64,000 nt of DNA from Palsa-513 sp036510225 (lineage in GTDB: Bacteria > Actinomycetota > Thermoleophilia > Solirubrobacterales > Solirubrobacteraceae): assembly GCA_036510225.1 (NCBI GenBank), contig DATCEH010000097.1:33907-97906 (forward strand), written 5' to 3'. The notes under the pieces are model-generated. The model ran no database searches. It was given only the letters and a program-made list of their open reading frames with translations, and was not told where the DNA came from. Of the stretch, positions 1 through 8,139 are shown one piece after another. The stretch's first letter is position 1. Each line of letters begins with the position of its first letter. The translations under genes were made by a program, and so were the position numbers.

Positions 1-248
1 TCCAACACCTCCACCGCAACGCCCCACCCGAGATCCTGTTCGAGCTCCCCGCCGCGCGAGCGCGCGACCCTGAAACCGCTGAGTGCCGCGGTGTCGATCG
101 CCGCGTCCAGCAGTCGGGTCTTGCCGAGTCCGGCCGCCCCGGTCACCGCCACGACGCCGCCGTTCCCGGTCGCCGCAGCCCACGCGATCGACTCCACGGC
201 CGCGAGCTCGTCCGCCCGTTCCAGAAGCATCGGCATCGCCACGAGCAT
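1..248 (-). CDS. LAL-type AAA ATPase regulator, N-terminal part, runs off left edge
   Basis: The first 82 codons read from an ATG at 248, with alternatives at GTG 242 and ATG 236. The start MPMLLERADELAAVES is followed by the P-loop GAAGLGKT at about residues 34-41 and then a region around GGELEQDLGWGVAVEVL. This is the usual beginning of large LuxR-type (LAL) regulators and AAA_16 ATPases, where the P-loop follows an LLER-x-EL opening and an SELE-x-DxxFG-type motif comes about 35 residues later. The helix-turn-helix that would prove a LuxR regulator lies outside the window, so the call is to family only. No clear Shine-Dalgarno precedes the start. Confidence 0.75.
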   Translation of the reverse strand, partial: MLVAMPMLLERADELAAVESIAWAAATGNGGVVAVTGAAGLGKTRLLDAAIDTAALSGFRVARSRGGELEQDLGWGVAVEVL

Positions 249-659
249 ATGACAGGCAGGCGGCGCCGCAAAACCTGCGCTCGACGGACCGCCAGTCGCC
301 TGCCACCAGCTTCTTTCGGAACTTGTCACGAGTGCGCCGGCGCTCCCCTCCTCTCCGGACTGGCTCCAACTCGGGCCGGCCGGCGAACGCGATGCCTCCA
401 GCTGCACCCGGCCGCCCTCCGGCTGACCTTTTTCCACATCGTCGTCGCCGTGGTCGGCCTCAGCGTGCTACCGAGAAGCTCGTCGATCCTGAGTCGACGG
501 TGAGGAAGATCGTCACGCTGACGACAGTGCCGACCGCCGTCACGATCGCCTCGATCTCGTCGGTGCCGACGAACGCCTTGGCGACCGTGCCATGGTGGTG
601 ATGTTCACCAATCATCCGACCAGCGGTCGTGGTGTGTGTGAGACCGGTCACACAGCCGG
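249..659. other. Intergenic, no supported gene
   Basis: This stretch between the LAL gene start and the murJ stop holds several open frames, but none has a ribosome-binding site or a recognisable protein. It carries a hairpin just past murJ (635-654). A 51-codon minus frame ending at 460 (MIGEHHHHG...) was considered and not accepted. Confidence 0.5.
635..654 (-). terminator. Hairpin downstream of murJ
   Basis: TGTGTGA and TCACACA form a 7-bp stem around a GACCGG loop, ending 5 bp past the murJ stop. A second small GACC/GGTC repeat follows at about 618-628. There is no U-tract, which is common in high-GC actinobacteria. The terminator role is inferred from position. Confidence 0.35.
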
Positions 660-2261
660 TCACGCGCGCCCCAGCCTCGCTCGGACGAGCCGCTCGACCT
701 GCCGGGCCTCGGGCACGCGCATCCGCAGCACGGCCCGGATGTAGAGCCACAAGCCGGCCGAGGCGGCACCGCCGACCGAGATGATCTGGGCGGGGACCGA
801 CCGGCCGAGGATGTCGTCGAGGATCCTCCAGACGATCCACGAACCGATCCCCAGGACTACGGAGGCGGCGGTGATCCGGGCGGTGATCATCATCGTCTGG
901 TGGCCGTCGAGGTCGCCGTCGAGCTCACGGCGCAGGTAGCTGGCCTGGAGCCAGGTCATCACCGCGGAGGCGGCCGCCGTCCCGATCACGAGGCCGGCGA
1001 TCCCGAACGGCTTGTAGAGGGCGACCGAGACGATCACGTCGACGACCATGTTCATCGCCGCGAGCTTGGTCGGCAGCCAGGGCTTCTGGAGTGAGAAGAA
1101 CGTCCGCGTGAGGAGGAGGTTGAGGCCGGAGAACGGGAGGCTGAAGGCGAACCAGAAGAGCGCGAGCGAGACCTCGTTGGTCGACGTCGAGTTGAACGAC
1201 CCGTGCTGGAAGACGAGCCGGACGATCGGCGTCGCGAGCACGAGCGTGAACGCGGTCGCCGGGATCAGGAGCAGGTTGATCTGGCGGAGGCCTGTGCTCA
1301 ACGTCGAGCGGAGCCCGTCGATCTCGCCGCGGGCGGCGAACGCGCTCAGGGCCGGGAAGAGGACCGTGGCGACGGCGACGCTGAACATCCCCTGGGGGAG
1401 CATGTAGATCCTGAAGGCCTGGTTGATCGCGACCGGCGCGGCCTGGGAGACGAGCGTCCCGAGCGAGGAGTTGATCAGCAGGTCGAAGTTGATGATCCCG
1501 AGCGCGAGGGTGACCGGGATCATCAGGAGCATCACCTGCTTGACGCGGGGGTCGCGCCAGTCGAAGTGGAACGACAGGCGGAAGTCGATTCTCCGCAGGG
1601 CGGAGACGGCCATCCCGAGCTGGACGGCGGTCCCGACGAGGACGCCGATCGCGTACGCGTAGAGCTGGTCCCCCCCGCGGAAGTGGCTCTTCAGGCCGAT
1701 CAGCACGACGAGGATCACGATGTTCCAGACGACCGGCGAGATCGACGCGACGCCGAAGCGGTCGTAGACCTGGAGGATCCCGACCAGGAGACCGTTGATC
1801 CCGAGCAGGATCACGATCGGGAAGAGGACCTGGGAGAGCCCGATCGTCAGCGCGGTGTCCGCGCTCGTGAAGGCCTCGCCGGGCGTGAAGATCGGCATGA
1901 TGACCCCGGCCGCGAGGATGAAGAACGCCGTGATCGCCGTGAGGGCGATCAGCATCACGAAGAACAGCGTCGACGCGAGCTCGAACGCCTCCCGCTTGCG
2001 CTTCTCCTCGAGCAGCTCTGTGAAGACCGGCACGAAGGCCGCCGAGAGGGCGGCGTCGGCGAACAGCGAGCGGACGAGGTTGGGAACCTGGAAGGCGATC
2101 GTGAAGGCCGAGAACGAGCCGCTCGTCCCGAAGAAGCTCGCGGCTACGATCTCCCGTACGAGGCCGACGACCCGGGAGAGACCGGTGAAAACCGAGAAGA
2201 TCGCCGTGTTGCGGGCGATCCGCCTGCCCCCGCTCTGCGGCGGATGTTCTCGGAGGGCCAC
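660..2261 (-). CDS. murJ: Lipid II flippase MurJ (MviN)
   Basis: This 533-residue polytopic membrane protein of the MATE-like MVF family moves lipid II across the cytoplasmic membrane for peptidoglycan synthesis. After a short basic N-terminus (GGRRIARNTAIFSVFTGLSRV) come the family signature RVVGLVREIVAASFFG, the motif FQVPNLVRSLFADAALSAAFVPVF, and about 14 hydrophobic segments. Its length is close to the core MurJ without the long C-terminal kinase-like extension seen in mycobacteria. It is divergent from rpsT across about 50 bp, so both probably have promoters in that gap. Confidence 0.95.
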   Translation of the reverse strand: MALREHPPQSGGRRIARNTAIFSVFTGLSRVVGLVREIVAASFFGTSGSFSAFTIAFQVPNLVRSLFADAALSAAFVPVFTELLEEKRKREAFELASTLFFVMLIALTAITAFFILAAGVIMPIFTPGEAFTSADTALTIGLSQVLFPIVILLGINGLLVGILQVYDRFGVASISPVVWNIVILVVLIGLKSHFRGGDQLYAYAIGVLVGTAVQLGMAVSALRRIDFRLSFHFDWRDPRVKQVMLLMIPVTLALGIINFDLLINSSLGTLVSQAAPVAINQAFRIYMLPQGMFSVAVATVLFPALSAFAARGEIDGLRSTLSTGLRQINLLLIPATAFTLVLATPIVRLVFQHGSFNSTSTNEVSLALFWFAFSLPFSGLNLLLTRTFFSLQKPWLPTKLAAMNMVVDVIVSVALYKPFGIAGLVIGTAAASAVMTWLQASYLRRELDGDLDGHQTMMITARITAASVVLGIGSWIVWRILDDILGRSVPAQIISVGGAASAGLWLYIRAVLRMRVPEARQVERLVRARLGRA

Positions 2262-2268
2262 AGGCCGC

Positions 2269-2274
2269 TATAGT
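2269..2274 (+). promoter_or_regulatory. Candidate -10 element for rpsT
   Basis: TATAGT lies about 38 bp before the rpsT ATG in the murJ/rpsT divergent gap. A weak TTCTCG hexamer sits 16 bp upstream of it. The prediction rests on pattern and position only. Confidence 0.4.
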
Positions 2275-2312
2275 ACGGGGCGCTGCCGGGCTCCGGGCTG
2301 GGCAGATTCCTC

Positions 2313-2582
2313 ATGGCGAACATTCATTCTCAGAAGAAGCGGATCCTTCGGGCAGAGCGCGAGCGGCTCGAGAATCGCCGCTACACGTCGGCGATCAAGA
2401 CCTACTTCCGCCGCCTCGAGACGGCCGTCGCCGCCGGCGATACGGACCTCATCGCCAGCGAGCACCGGACCCTTGTCTCGAAGATCGACAAGGCAGTCAA
2501 GACGGGCGCCCTCCACTCGAACACCGGCGCCCGCCGGAAGTCCCGCGCGGCGCGCGTCGCCAGCGCAGCAGCGCCTGAGTAG
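2313..2582 (+). CDS. rpsT: 30S ribosomal protein bS20
   Basis: This 89-residue protein begins MANIHSQKKRILRAERERLENRRYTS, the typical basic helical start of S20. It ends in a basic tail (NTGARRKSRAARVASAAAPE). S20 binds 16S rRNA in the bottom of the 30S body. Length and composition are normal. There is no strong Shine-Dalgarno. It is a single-gene plus-strand unit; holA, which often lies next to rpsT in actinobacteria, is about 4.5 kb away here. Confidence 0.95.
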   Translation: MANIHSQKKRILRAERERLENRRYTSAIKTYFRRLETAVAAGDTDLIASEHRTLVSKIDKAVKTGALHSNTGARRKSRAARVASAAAPE

Positions 2583-2595
2583 GCCGGGCCTCCCA

Positions 2596-2623
2596 GCCTG
2601 CGCTACGCATGCCTGCGCTACGC
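2596..2623. repeat. 13-bp direct repeat after rpsT
   Basis: GCCTGCGCTACGC occurs at 2596-2608 and again at 2611-2623, two bases apart, between rpsT and the end of the convergent membrane-protein gene. The second copy runs into that gene's last codons. Function is unknown; it may be a simple duplication. Confidence 0.6.
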
Positions 2624-3061
2624 CGGATGTGCGGATAGCCGGGCGCGTTCGCTGACCCGACGCACGGGCATGACGGCTGCCAGGGCGTACCCTGAGACGG
2701 CGACGACGGCGCCCTCGACGAACAGCGCGGCGACGCCCAGCGGATCCGACCAGTTGCCGATGTCATCCCCGGCGCGCGGCAGACCCACCGTGCGGCTGTA
2801 GACGTAGACGACGATCGCCCCGGCGGCCAGCCCGCCGGCGGCGCTCCAGACTGCGCGCGAAGGGCCTCGCACGAGGCATCCGGCGAGGGTCACCGAGCAG
2901 ACGATCAGGGCGATGTACAGCCAGCCCTCGTAGGCGACCTCCGAGAACGTTGGGATCGCGTCGAGGATGTGGACCAGAGCGATCCCGAGCAGGCCGATCG
3001 CCGCCAGGCCGCGGGTCAGGACATCCCGGGACGCTGCTTCGAGGCTCTCTGTAGTGGTCAT
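2618..3061 (-). CDS. Small four-helix membrane protein, unknown function
   Basis: This 147-residue protein starts MTTTESLEAASRDVLTRGLAAIGLLGIALVHILD. The ATG at 3061 has AGGAG about 7 bases upstream, so I prefer it to an in-frame start further up. There are four hydrophobic segments, at about residues 18-36, 45-65, 71-90 and 112-132. A short charged loop (RAGDDIGNWSDPLG) precedes the last helix. Polar residues such as the His in ALVHILD lie within helix 1. I do not recognise a named family with certainty; similar proteins are common unannotated membrane proteins in actinobacteria. It is convergent with rpsT. Confidence 0.75.
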   Translation of the reverse strand: MTTTESLEAASRDVLTRGLAAIGLLGIALVHILDAIPTFSEVAYEGWLYIALIVCSVTLAGCLVRGPSRAVWSAAGGLAAGAIVVYVYSRTVGLPRAGDDIGNWSDPLGVAALFVEGAVVAVSGYALAAVMPVRRVSERARLSAHPA

Positions 3062-3246
3062 CTCGTGGCTCCTGGGTCGGGTTACGGTGTACGACTTAAG
3101 ACCACCGATCCGACCCGATCCTTCCCTGACCCCTCGGCGTCGACTTCGACTTCGACCTCGATCCGGCCCCGGTCCTCGGCCTCGGTCGGGCGGCGGCGGC
3201 TCCATTGGCGCCGGACCGCCCGATCGGGAAACCGTGGTCGACCCGC

Positions 3247-4718
3247 CTACAGGGCGACGACGACCGACTTCGTCTCCTGGTAGGCGTTGAGAACCTCTTC
3301 GCCCATCTCACGGCCCCAGCCACTCTGCTTGTAGCCGCCGAACGGGAGGGCGGCGTCATAGATGTGGTAGGTGTTGATGTGGATCGTGCCCGCCTTGATC
3401 CGCTTGGCGAGCTTGTGGGCCTTGGAGATGTCACGGGTCCAGACGCCGGCGGCCAGGCCGTAGACGGAGTCGTTGGCCTGGGCGGCGAGATCGTCGACGT
3501 CGGCGAACGGCATCGCCGCGACGACCGGCCCGAAGATCTCCTCCTGGATGATCCGGTGGTCGGATGTCGCGTCGACGAGAACGGTCGGCTGGACGAAGAA
3601 GCCCGGCCCGTCGATCGCGTGACCGCCGGTCGTGGCGCGCGCGCCCTGGTCGATGCCGATCTTCAGGTAACCGGTGACCCGATCGAACTGCTCGGAGCTG
3701 ACCAGCGGGCCCATCTCGGTGTCGGGGCTCATCCCGTGACCGACCTTGATCGCCTCGGCCGCCCGGCTGACGCCTTCGACGACCTCGTCGAAGAGGTCGT
3801 TGTGGATGTAGAGCCGGCTCCCCGCAGTGCAGACCTCACCCTGGTTGAAGAAGATCCCCATCGCCGCGCCGGCGATCGCCGCGCCGACGTCGGCATCGTC
3901 GAGCACGATGTTCGGGCTCTTGCCGCCGAGCTCGAGCGACACGCGCTTGAGGTTGGTGCGACCGGCCGCCTGGGCGATCAGCTTGCCGACCTCGGTGCTG
4001 CCGGTGAACGCGACCTTGTCGACGTCGCCGTGCTCGGCCAGGGCGGCACCGGCGTCGCCGTAACCGGTGACCACGTTGAGCACGCCGGGCGGGATGCCGG
4101 CCTCGAGGGCGAGCTCGCCGAGGCGAAGCGCGCTGAGCGGGGTCTGCTCGGCCGGCTTGACGGGCCGACCTTCCACGCGGCCATCAGGAGGGGGAAGTTC
4201 CACGGGATGATCTGGGCGACGACACCGATCGGCTCCTTGACCGTGTATGCGTGGAACTCGGCACCCGGCATGTACGGGAGCGACGGGGTCACCGTCGACC
4301 CGCGGAGCTTGGTCGCCCAGCCGGACATGTACCAGAAGAGGTCGGCGGCGAGCGGGACGTCGGCCGCGGCGGCGACGGCCTTGGCCTTGCCGTTGTCGAG
4401 CGAGTCGAGCTCGGCCAGCTCTTCGAGGTTCTCGGCGATCAGGTCGCCCAGGCGGTGGATCACGCGACCGCGCTCGGACGGCGTCATCTTCGACCACGGG
4501 CCCTCGAAGGCCTTGCGGGCGGCGCGGACGGCGCGGTCGACGTCCTCGGCCTTGCCCTGGGCGACGGTCGTGAGAACCTCACCCGTGCCGGGATCGGTGG
4601 TCTCGAACGTGGCGCCGTCGGCGGCGTCGACCCACTCACCACCGATCAGGAGCTGGCGCGGCTGGGAGATGAAGCGACGCGTCGCCTCGGCGATCGGAAC
4701 GGGGGTGGCAATGGCCAT
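3247..4718 (-). pseudogene. NAD-dependent aldehyde dehydrogenase, frame broken by an internal deletion
   Basis: The ATG at 4718 has AAGGAG upstream and opens a frame reading MAIATPVPIAEATRRF...WNFPLLMAAWKVGP. From about 4175 the family sequence continues in another frame as VKPAEQTPLSALRLGELA and runs to the stop at 3247. Both parts are otherwise well conserved: LELGGKSPNIV (general base Glu), NQGEVCTAGSR (nucleophilic Cys), EEIFGPVV and PFGGYKQSGWGRE. Compared with the family, the ALAAGNTVV stretch of the NAD fold is missing. That fits loss of about 28 nt, which removes the loop and shifts the frame. It is either a recent pseudogene or a sequence or assembly error. It is divergent from a GAF regulator, the usual partner of such genes. 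Confidence 0.88.
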
Positions 4719-4764
4719 GAAATGTCTCCTTCAAGTCTTTGACCGGACCTACCGAGGATAGGAC

Positions 4765-4814
4765 TCGAGGCGTTGCCGACAGGTTGCCTCGAAGCAATGT
4801 TGCAAGCACGTTGC
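4765..4814. promoter_or_regulatory. GTTGC array and inverted repeat between aldehyde dehydrogenase and GAF regulator
   Basis: TCGAGGC (4765-4771) and GCCTCGA (4786-4792) form an inverted repeat with a 14-bp spacer. GTTGC occurs four times on the plus strand, starting at 4772, 4783, 4799 and 4810, that is at steps of 11, 16 and 11 bp. The third copy is also the right arm of GCAA-TG-TTGC. This lies in the divergent gap between the two genes and is the best operator candidate for the GAF regulator. Its role is inferred. Confidence 0.6.
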
Positions 4815-4877
4815 ACGCCACCCGGCTGCCCGGCCCACGGGCACGGCGGCGGGGGATAGCATCAGCAGACGAGGGAA

Positions 4878-6389
4878 ATGCGCGTCGAGCAGACGAACCC
4901 GTGGCTCGCGGTCAGACCGGTCGGTGATCGGCTGGAACAGGCGCGCGCCCTGCGCCGCCTCCACGAGGCATTCCAGTCAGGCAAGGACGTCGGCGGCCGC
5001 GTGCGGGCCGTCGTGATGCGCTCATGGGCCCGCTCGGCCGACGCCGGCATCGACCCGTCGGGCCACCTCGCCCGGATCGTGATGGACGACCGCGAGATCG
5101 AGGAGCGCTGGTCGCGCCATCCGCTCTACCCGGTCCTGCCGATGCTCCGGGACCTGCTCAGCGGGGCGACGAGCGAGTCGTCGCACATGCTGGTGATCTC
5201 CGACGCGAAGGGCGTCCTGATGTGGATCGAAGGCCACCACCGGGTGATCGAGGCGACCCACGACATGCACTTCGTCTGCGGGGCCGACTGGAGCGAGTCC
5301 GGAGCCGGGACGAACGCCCTGGGCACGGCGATCGCCGTCGACCACCCGGTCCAGATCTTCAGTGCCGAGCACTTCAACCGGATCGTCCACCCGTGGCAGT
5401 GCTCGGGCGCGCCGATCCACGACCCCGCGACCGGGGAGATCCTCGGCGTCGTCGATCTGACCGGCCACCTGCGCACAGCCCACCCCCACACGCTGGCACT
5501 CGTGACGGCAGCCGCCGGGATGGCCGAGGCCTACCTGCGCCACGACCAGCTGCGCCGCGACCAGGCGGTGCGGGAGGCCTACGTCGAACGGATCGCCGGG
5601 GTGACGCAGCCGACGGCGCTGGTCCGGCCAACCGGCCAGGTGATCGCGGCGGTCCCGCACGGCTGGGTGGGCGCCGGGGTCGGAACCGTCGAGCCGGGGG
5701 CCGAGCTGACCCTCGCGGACGGCACGATCGCCGATGTCGAGGCCCTCGATGGCCTCGGGGCGTTCGTCGTCTGGGGCCGGAAGACCGGAGAGCGACGGCC
5801 GCAGGCGCCGGCCGGCGTGCGACTCGAGCTGCTGAGCGACCGGCCGCGGATCCTCCTGCCGAGCGGCCCGCTCGAGCTCTCGGCCCGGCACGCTGAGATC
5901 CTCGCCGTCCTGATGCTGGCCGGCCGGGGACTGACCTCGGAGGAGCTGACGCTCGAGGTCTACGGGGAGACGGGCAAGCCGGTCACCCTGCGGGCTGAGC
6001 TGAGCCGCCTACGTCGGGACCTCGGCGGCCTGCTGAGAGCAAGGCCGTACGCGCTGGCTGCGCCGGTCACGAGCGACCTCCACGACGCCGAGCGGCTACT
6101 GACCGACGATCGCCTGGCCGACGCGCTCACGCTGACCGGCCAGGGTGTGCTGCCGCGGTCGCGGGCACCGCTGATCGTCGAGGCCCGCGAGAGCCTCGAG
6201 TCCGGCCTGCGGGACGCGATCATGCGGGCCGGAGATCCCGACCTGCTGGCCGCCTGGTGCCGCAGTTCGCTCGGGGCCGACGACGCGCCCGCGGCGAGGG
6301 CGCTGGTCGCGATCCTCCCGCCACAGGACGGTCGGGCCGCACCCGCCCGAGCTCACGTCGCCAGGCTCGTTCGCCAGTTGCGCAGCTGA
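4878..6389 (+). CDS. GAF-domain transcriptional regulator (AcoR-like sensor, winged-helix C-terminus)
   Basis: This 503-residue protein has an AcoR-type N-terminus: RSWARSADAGIDP and later SHMLVISDAKGVLMWIEG at about residues 105-122. A GAF domain follows, with GADWSESGAGTNALGTAIA and CSGAPIHDPATGEILGVVDLTG. Unlike AcoR it has no AAA+ sigma-54 interaction domain. At about residues 335-390 it instead has a winged-helix-like segment (LSARHAEILAVLML...LTSEELTLEVYG...LRAELSRLRRDLGG), of the sort found in OmpR/SARP regulators. GAGGGAA precedes the ATG, and a TAGCAT -10 candidate lies at 4857-4862. Divergent from an aldehyde dehydrogenase, it probably senses an aldehyde or alcohol-related signal and controls that gene (inference). 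Confidence 0.85.
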   Translation: MRVEQTNPWLAVRPVGDRLEQARALRRLHEAFQSGKDVGGRVRAVVMRSWARSADAGIDPSGHLARIVMDDREIEERWSRHPLYPVLPMLRDLLSGATSESSHMLVISDAKGVLMWIEGHHRVIEATHDMHFVCGADWSESGAGTNALGTAIAVDHPVQIFSAEHFNRIVHPWQCSGAPIHDPATGEILGVVDLTGHLRTAHPHTLALVTAAAGMAEAYLRHDQLRRDQAVREAYVERIAGVTQPTALVRPTGQVIAAVPHGWVGAGVGTVEPGAELTLADGTIADVEALDGLGAFVVWGRKTGERRPQAPAGVRLELLSDRPRILLPSGPLELSARHAEILAVLMLAGRGLTSEELTLEVYGETGKPVTLRAELSRLRRDLGGLLRARPYALAAPVTSDLHDAERLLTDDRLADALTLTGQGVLPRSRAPLIVEARESLESGLRDAIMRAGDPDLLAAWCRSSLGADDAPAARALVAILPPQDGRAAPARAHVARLVRQLRS

Positions 6390-6436
6390 GCGACCTGCCG
6401 CGGCCATCGCATCCTCGGCGGGCGTAGTCTGGAACC

Positions 6437-7093
6437 GTGGGCGCTTGGGGAACGGGCATCTTCGATGACGACCTCGCCGCCGATATCAGGGGCGAGACGG
6501 CCGCCGCGAGAGACCGAGTGCTGGCGGCCCTGGGCGACAGGCTTGCCCGGCCGGCGCCAGGCCGCGGAGCCGAGGTCCGGTCGTCTAACCGCGCGGCCGC
6601 CGCCGACCGGCGCCGGCGTCCACAGGTCGGGGACGTCTTCGCCCTCAGCCTGCGGTCGGGACGGTTGGCCTACGTGCAGTACGCGACACGGTCTCGTGAC
6701 GCCGAGGTGCTCAGGGGTGCTGCCCGGCGGATTCGAGACCGGCGTCGAAGGTGAAGCACTTGCGCAGGTGGTGGCCGCCCGCGAGTCGTGGAGGTGCTCA
6801 CCGAGGCCGATTTCGCGCAGCGGTTCCACGGGGTCGACCCGGCTCGCCTGCCGCCCCGTGAAGTGCCGTCCGCTGCGAAGCTCGCCCGGATGATCGACCT
6901 CGGGTGGGATCCGACGTGGGCCAGGGACCGGACGCTCGGCCTGCCGGCAGTCGGACCTGCGAGGTCCCAACCGGATGAGCGGGCGGTCGTGAGCGGCTTC
7001 CGATCAGAAGCTGAGACGTCGAGGCCGGCGTCGCCAGAGCTATCCAGCGGGCGCGCGTCGAAGCGGACGGGGACCAGCTGCTCGAGGATGTGA
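6437..7093 (+). pseudogene. DUF4259-type gene with two compensating frameshifts
   Basis: From a GTG at 6437 the frame reads MGAWGTGIFDDDLAADIR, the classic DUF4259 opening, then VGDVFALSLRSGRLAYVQYATRSRDAEVL, and stops at 6754. Homologous-looking sequence continues in a second frame (VLPGGFETGVEGEALAQVVAARES). At about 6790 it returns to the first frame (VEVLTEADFAQRFHGVDPARLPPREVPSAAKLARMIDLGWDPTWARDR). One shift at about 6715 and an opposite shift at about 6790 would restore a single protein. It is either a decaying gene or carries two sequence errors. TAGTCT (6425-6430) sits exactly 6 nt before the GTG, consistent with a leaderless start. Confidence 0.6.
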
Positions 7094-7109
7094 CCGACCG
7101 CTGAGCGTG

Positions 7110-8081
7110 TCAGCCGGCGATCTGTGAGATCGCCCGCAGGGCGAGCGTGTCGGCCGCCAGCTCGGACCCGCCGCGCGTGTTGAGCTCGAGGTCGGCGAGC
7201 GCGACGACGGCCAACCGCAGGCGGCGGGAGTCGGTCCGGCGGACGTCTGCGATGAAGCGATCGGCGGCCTTCGGCGGCATCCGCAGACCCCGCTTGACCA
7301 CGGCCGGGGCGTCGCCCGCCTCGAGGCTCAAAGAGACCCCCAAGGCCTCGCGGACGCGCTTGGTCATCCAGTAGGCGATCGACTCGACCCGCTCGCCCTG
7401 GGCGCGCAGCCGCAGGAAGAGGCGGGCGGCTGCGCGACCGTCGCCGGCGACGAGGGCGTCGGCGAGAACCCAGAGCTTGCGCTCGGCCCCGCCGGCCGCG
7501 AGCTCGGCGATCTCCTCGGAGTCGAGCTGACCGCCGGGGCCCAGGCAGACGGCGATCTTCTCGAGCTCGCGGGCGAGGCGCTGCTGGCGCTCGCCGACCT
7601 GGAGCACGAGCGTCCGGGCGGCCGCGGCGTCAAGCTCGAGCCCGAGCCCCCGGGCGTGGGCCTGCGCCCACTTGGGGAGGTCCCAGGCCTTCAGGGTGGC
7701 CTGCTCGGAGATGTCGCCGCCGGCCCGCTTGACGGCGGCGTGGAGGGCGGCCGGCGCCTTGGCGCGGCCGTCCTCGCGGGCGAAGAAGGCGACCGTCGTC
7801 TCGTCGGGCATGTCGCCGAGCACGCCCGCGAGATGGGCGGTCACATCGGCGTCGCGCCAGCGCTCGACGCCGTCGACGATCAGGAAGCGCCGGCCGACGG
7901 CGAAGGTCATCGTGCAGAGGGCCGAGGCGACGTACTCGGGCGTGGCGGCGTCCCCCTCGATCACCTCGACCCCGCCGGCGTCGCTCTGCTGGTCTGCGAG
8001 CGCCCGCAGCCGGGCCCGCCGCTCGCCGACCCGGGGGTGGTCGTTGCCGTGGATCAGATAGGCCGACTTGAACGCTGGCAA
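7110..8081 (-). CDS. holA: DNA polymerase III subunit delta
   Basis: This 323-residue clamp-loader subunit opens the beta clamp together with delta' and gamma/tau. The N-terminus SAYLIHGNDHPRVGERRARL is the degenerate AAA+ start typical of HolA. RRFLIVDGVERW and AAGGAERKLWVLADALVAGD belong to the conserved middle and lid regions, and the C-terminal helical domain ends LELNTRGGSELAADTLALRAISQIAG. The start is TTG with GGAGATCCC just upstream. It lies 58 bp downstream of leuS on the same strand and is probably co-transcribed. In many actinobacteria comEA and comEC stand between these two genes, and they are absent here. Confidence 0.92.
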   Translation of the reverse strand: MPAFKSAYLIHGNDHPRVGERRARLRALADQQSDAGGVEVIEGDAATPEYVASALCTMTFAVGRRFLIVDGVERWRDADVTAHLAGVLGDMPDETTVAFFAREDGRAKAPAALHAAVKRAGGDISEQATLKAWDLPKWAQAHARGLGLELDAAAARTLVLQVGERQQRLARELEKIAVCLGPGGQLDSEEIAELAAGGAERKLWVLADALVAGDGRAAARLFLRLRAQGERVESIAYWMTKRVREALGVSLSLEAGDAPAVVKRGLRMPPKAADRFIADVRRTDSRRLRLAVVALADLELNTRGGSELAADTLALRAISQIAG

Positions 8082-8139
8082 GGGATCTCCCCGGAGGCCT
8101 GGATCTCGACTCGGAGGTCTCGCGCGCGGTCGGCCGGGC

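Noticed and set aside
460..613. 51-codon minus frame MIGEHHHHGTVAKAF... before murJ end
   Set aside because: No ribosome site, no recognised family, lies over probable terminator sequence.
4739..4927. Short plus frame across the operator region
   Set aside because: Overlaps the regulator start in another frame and has no supporting signal.
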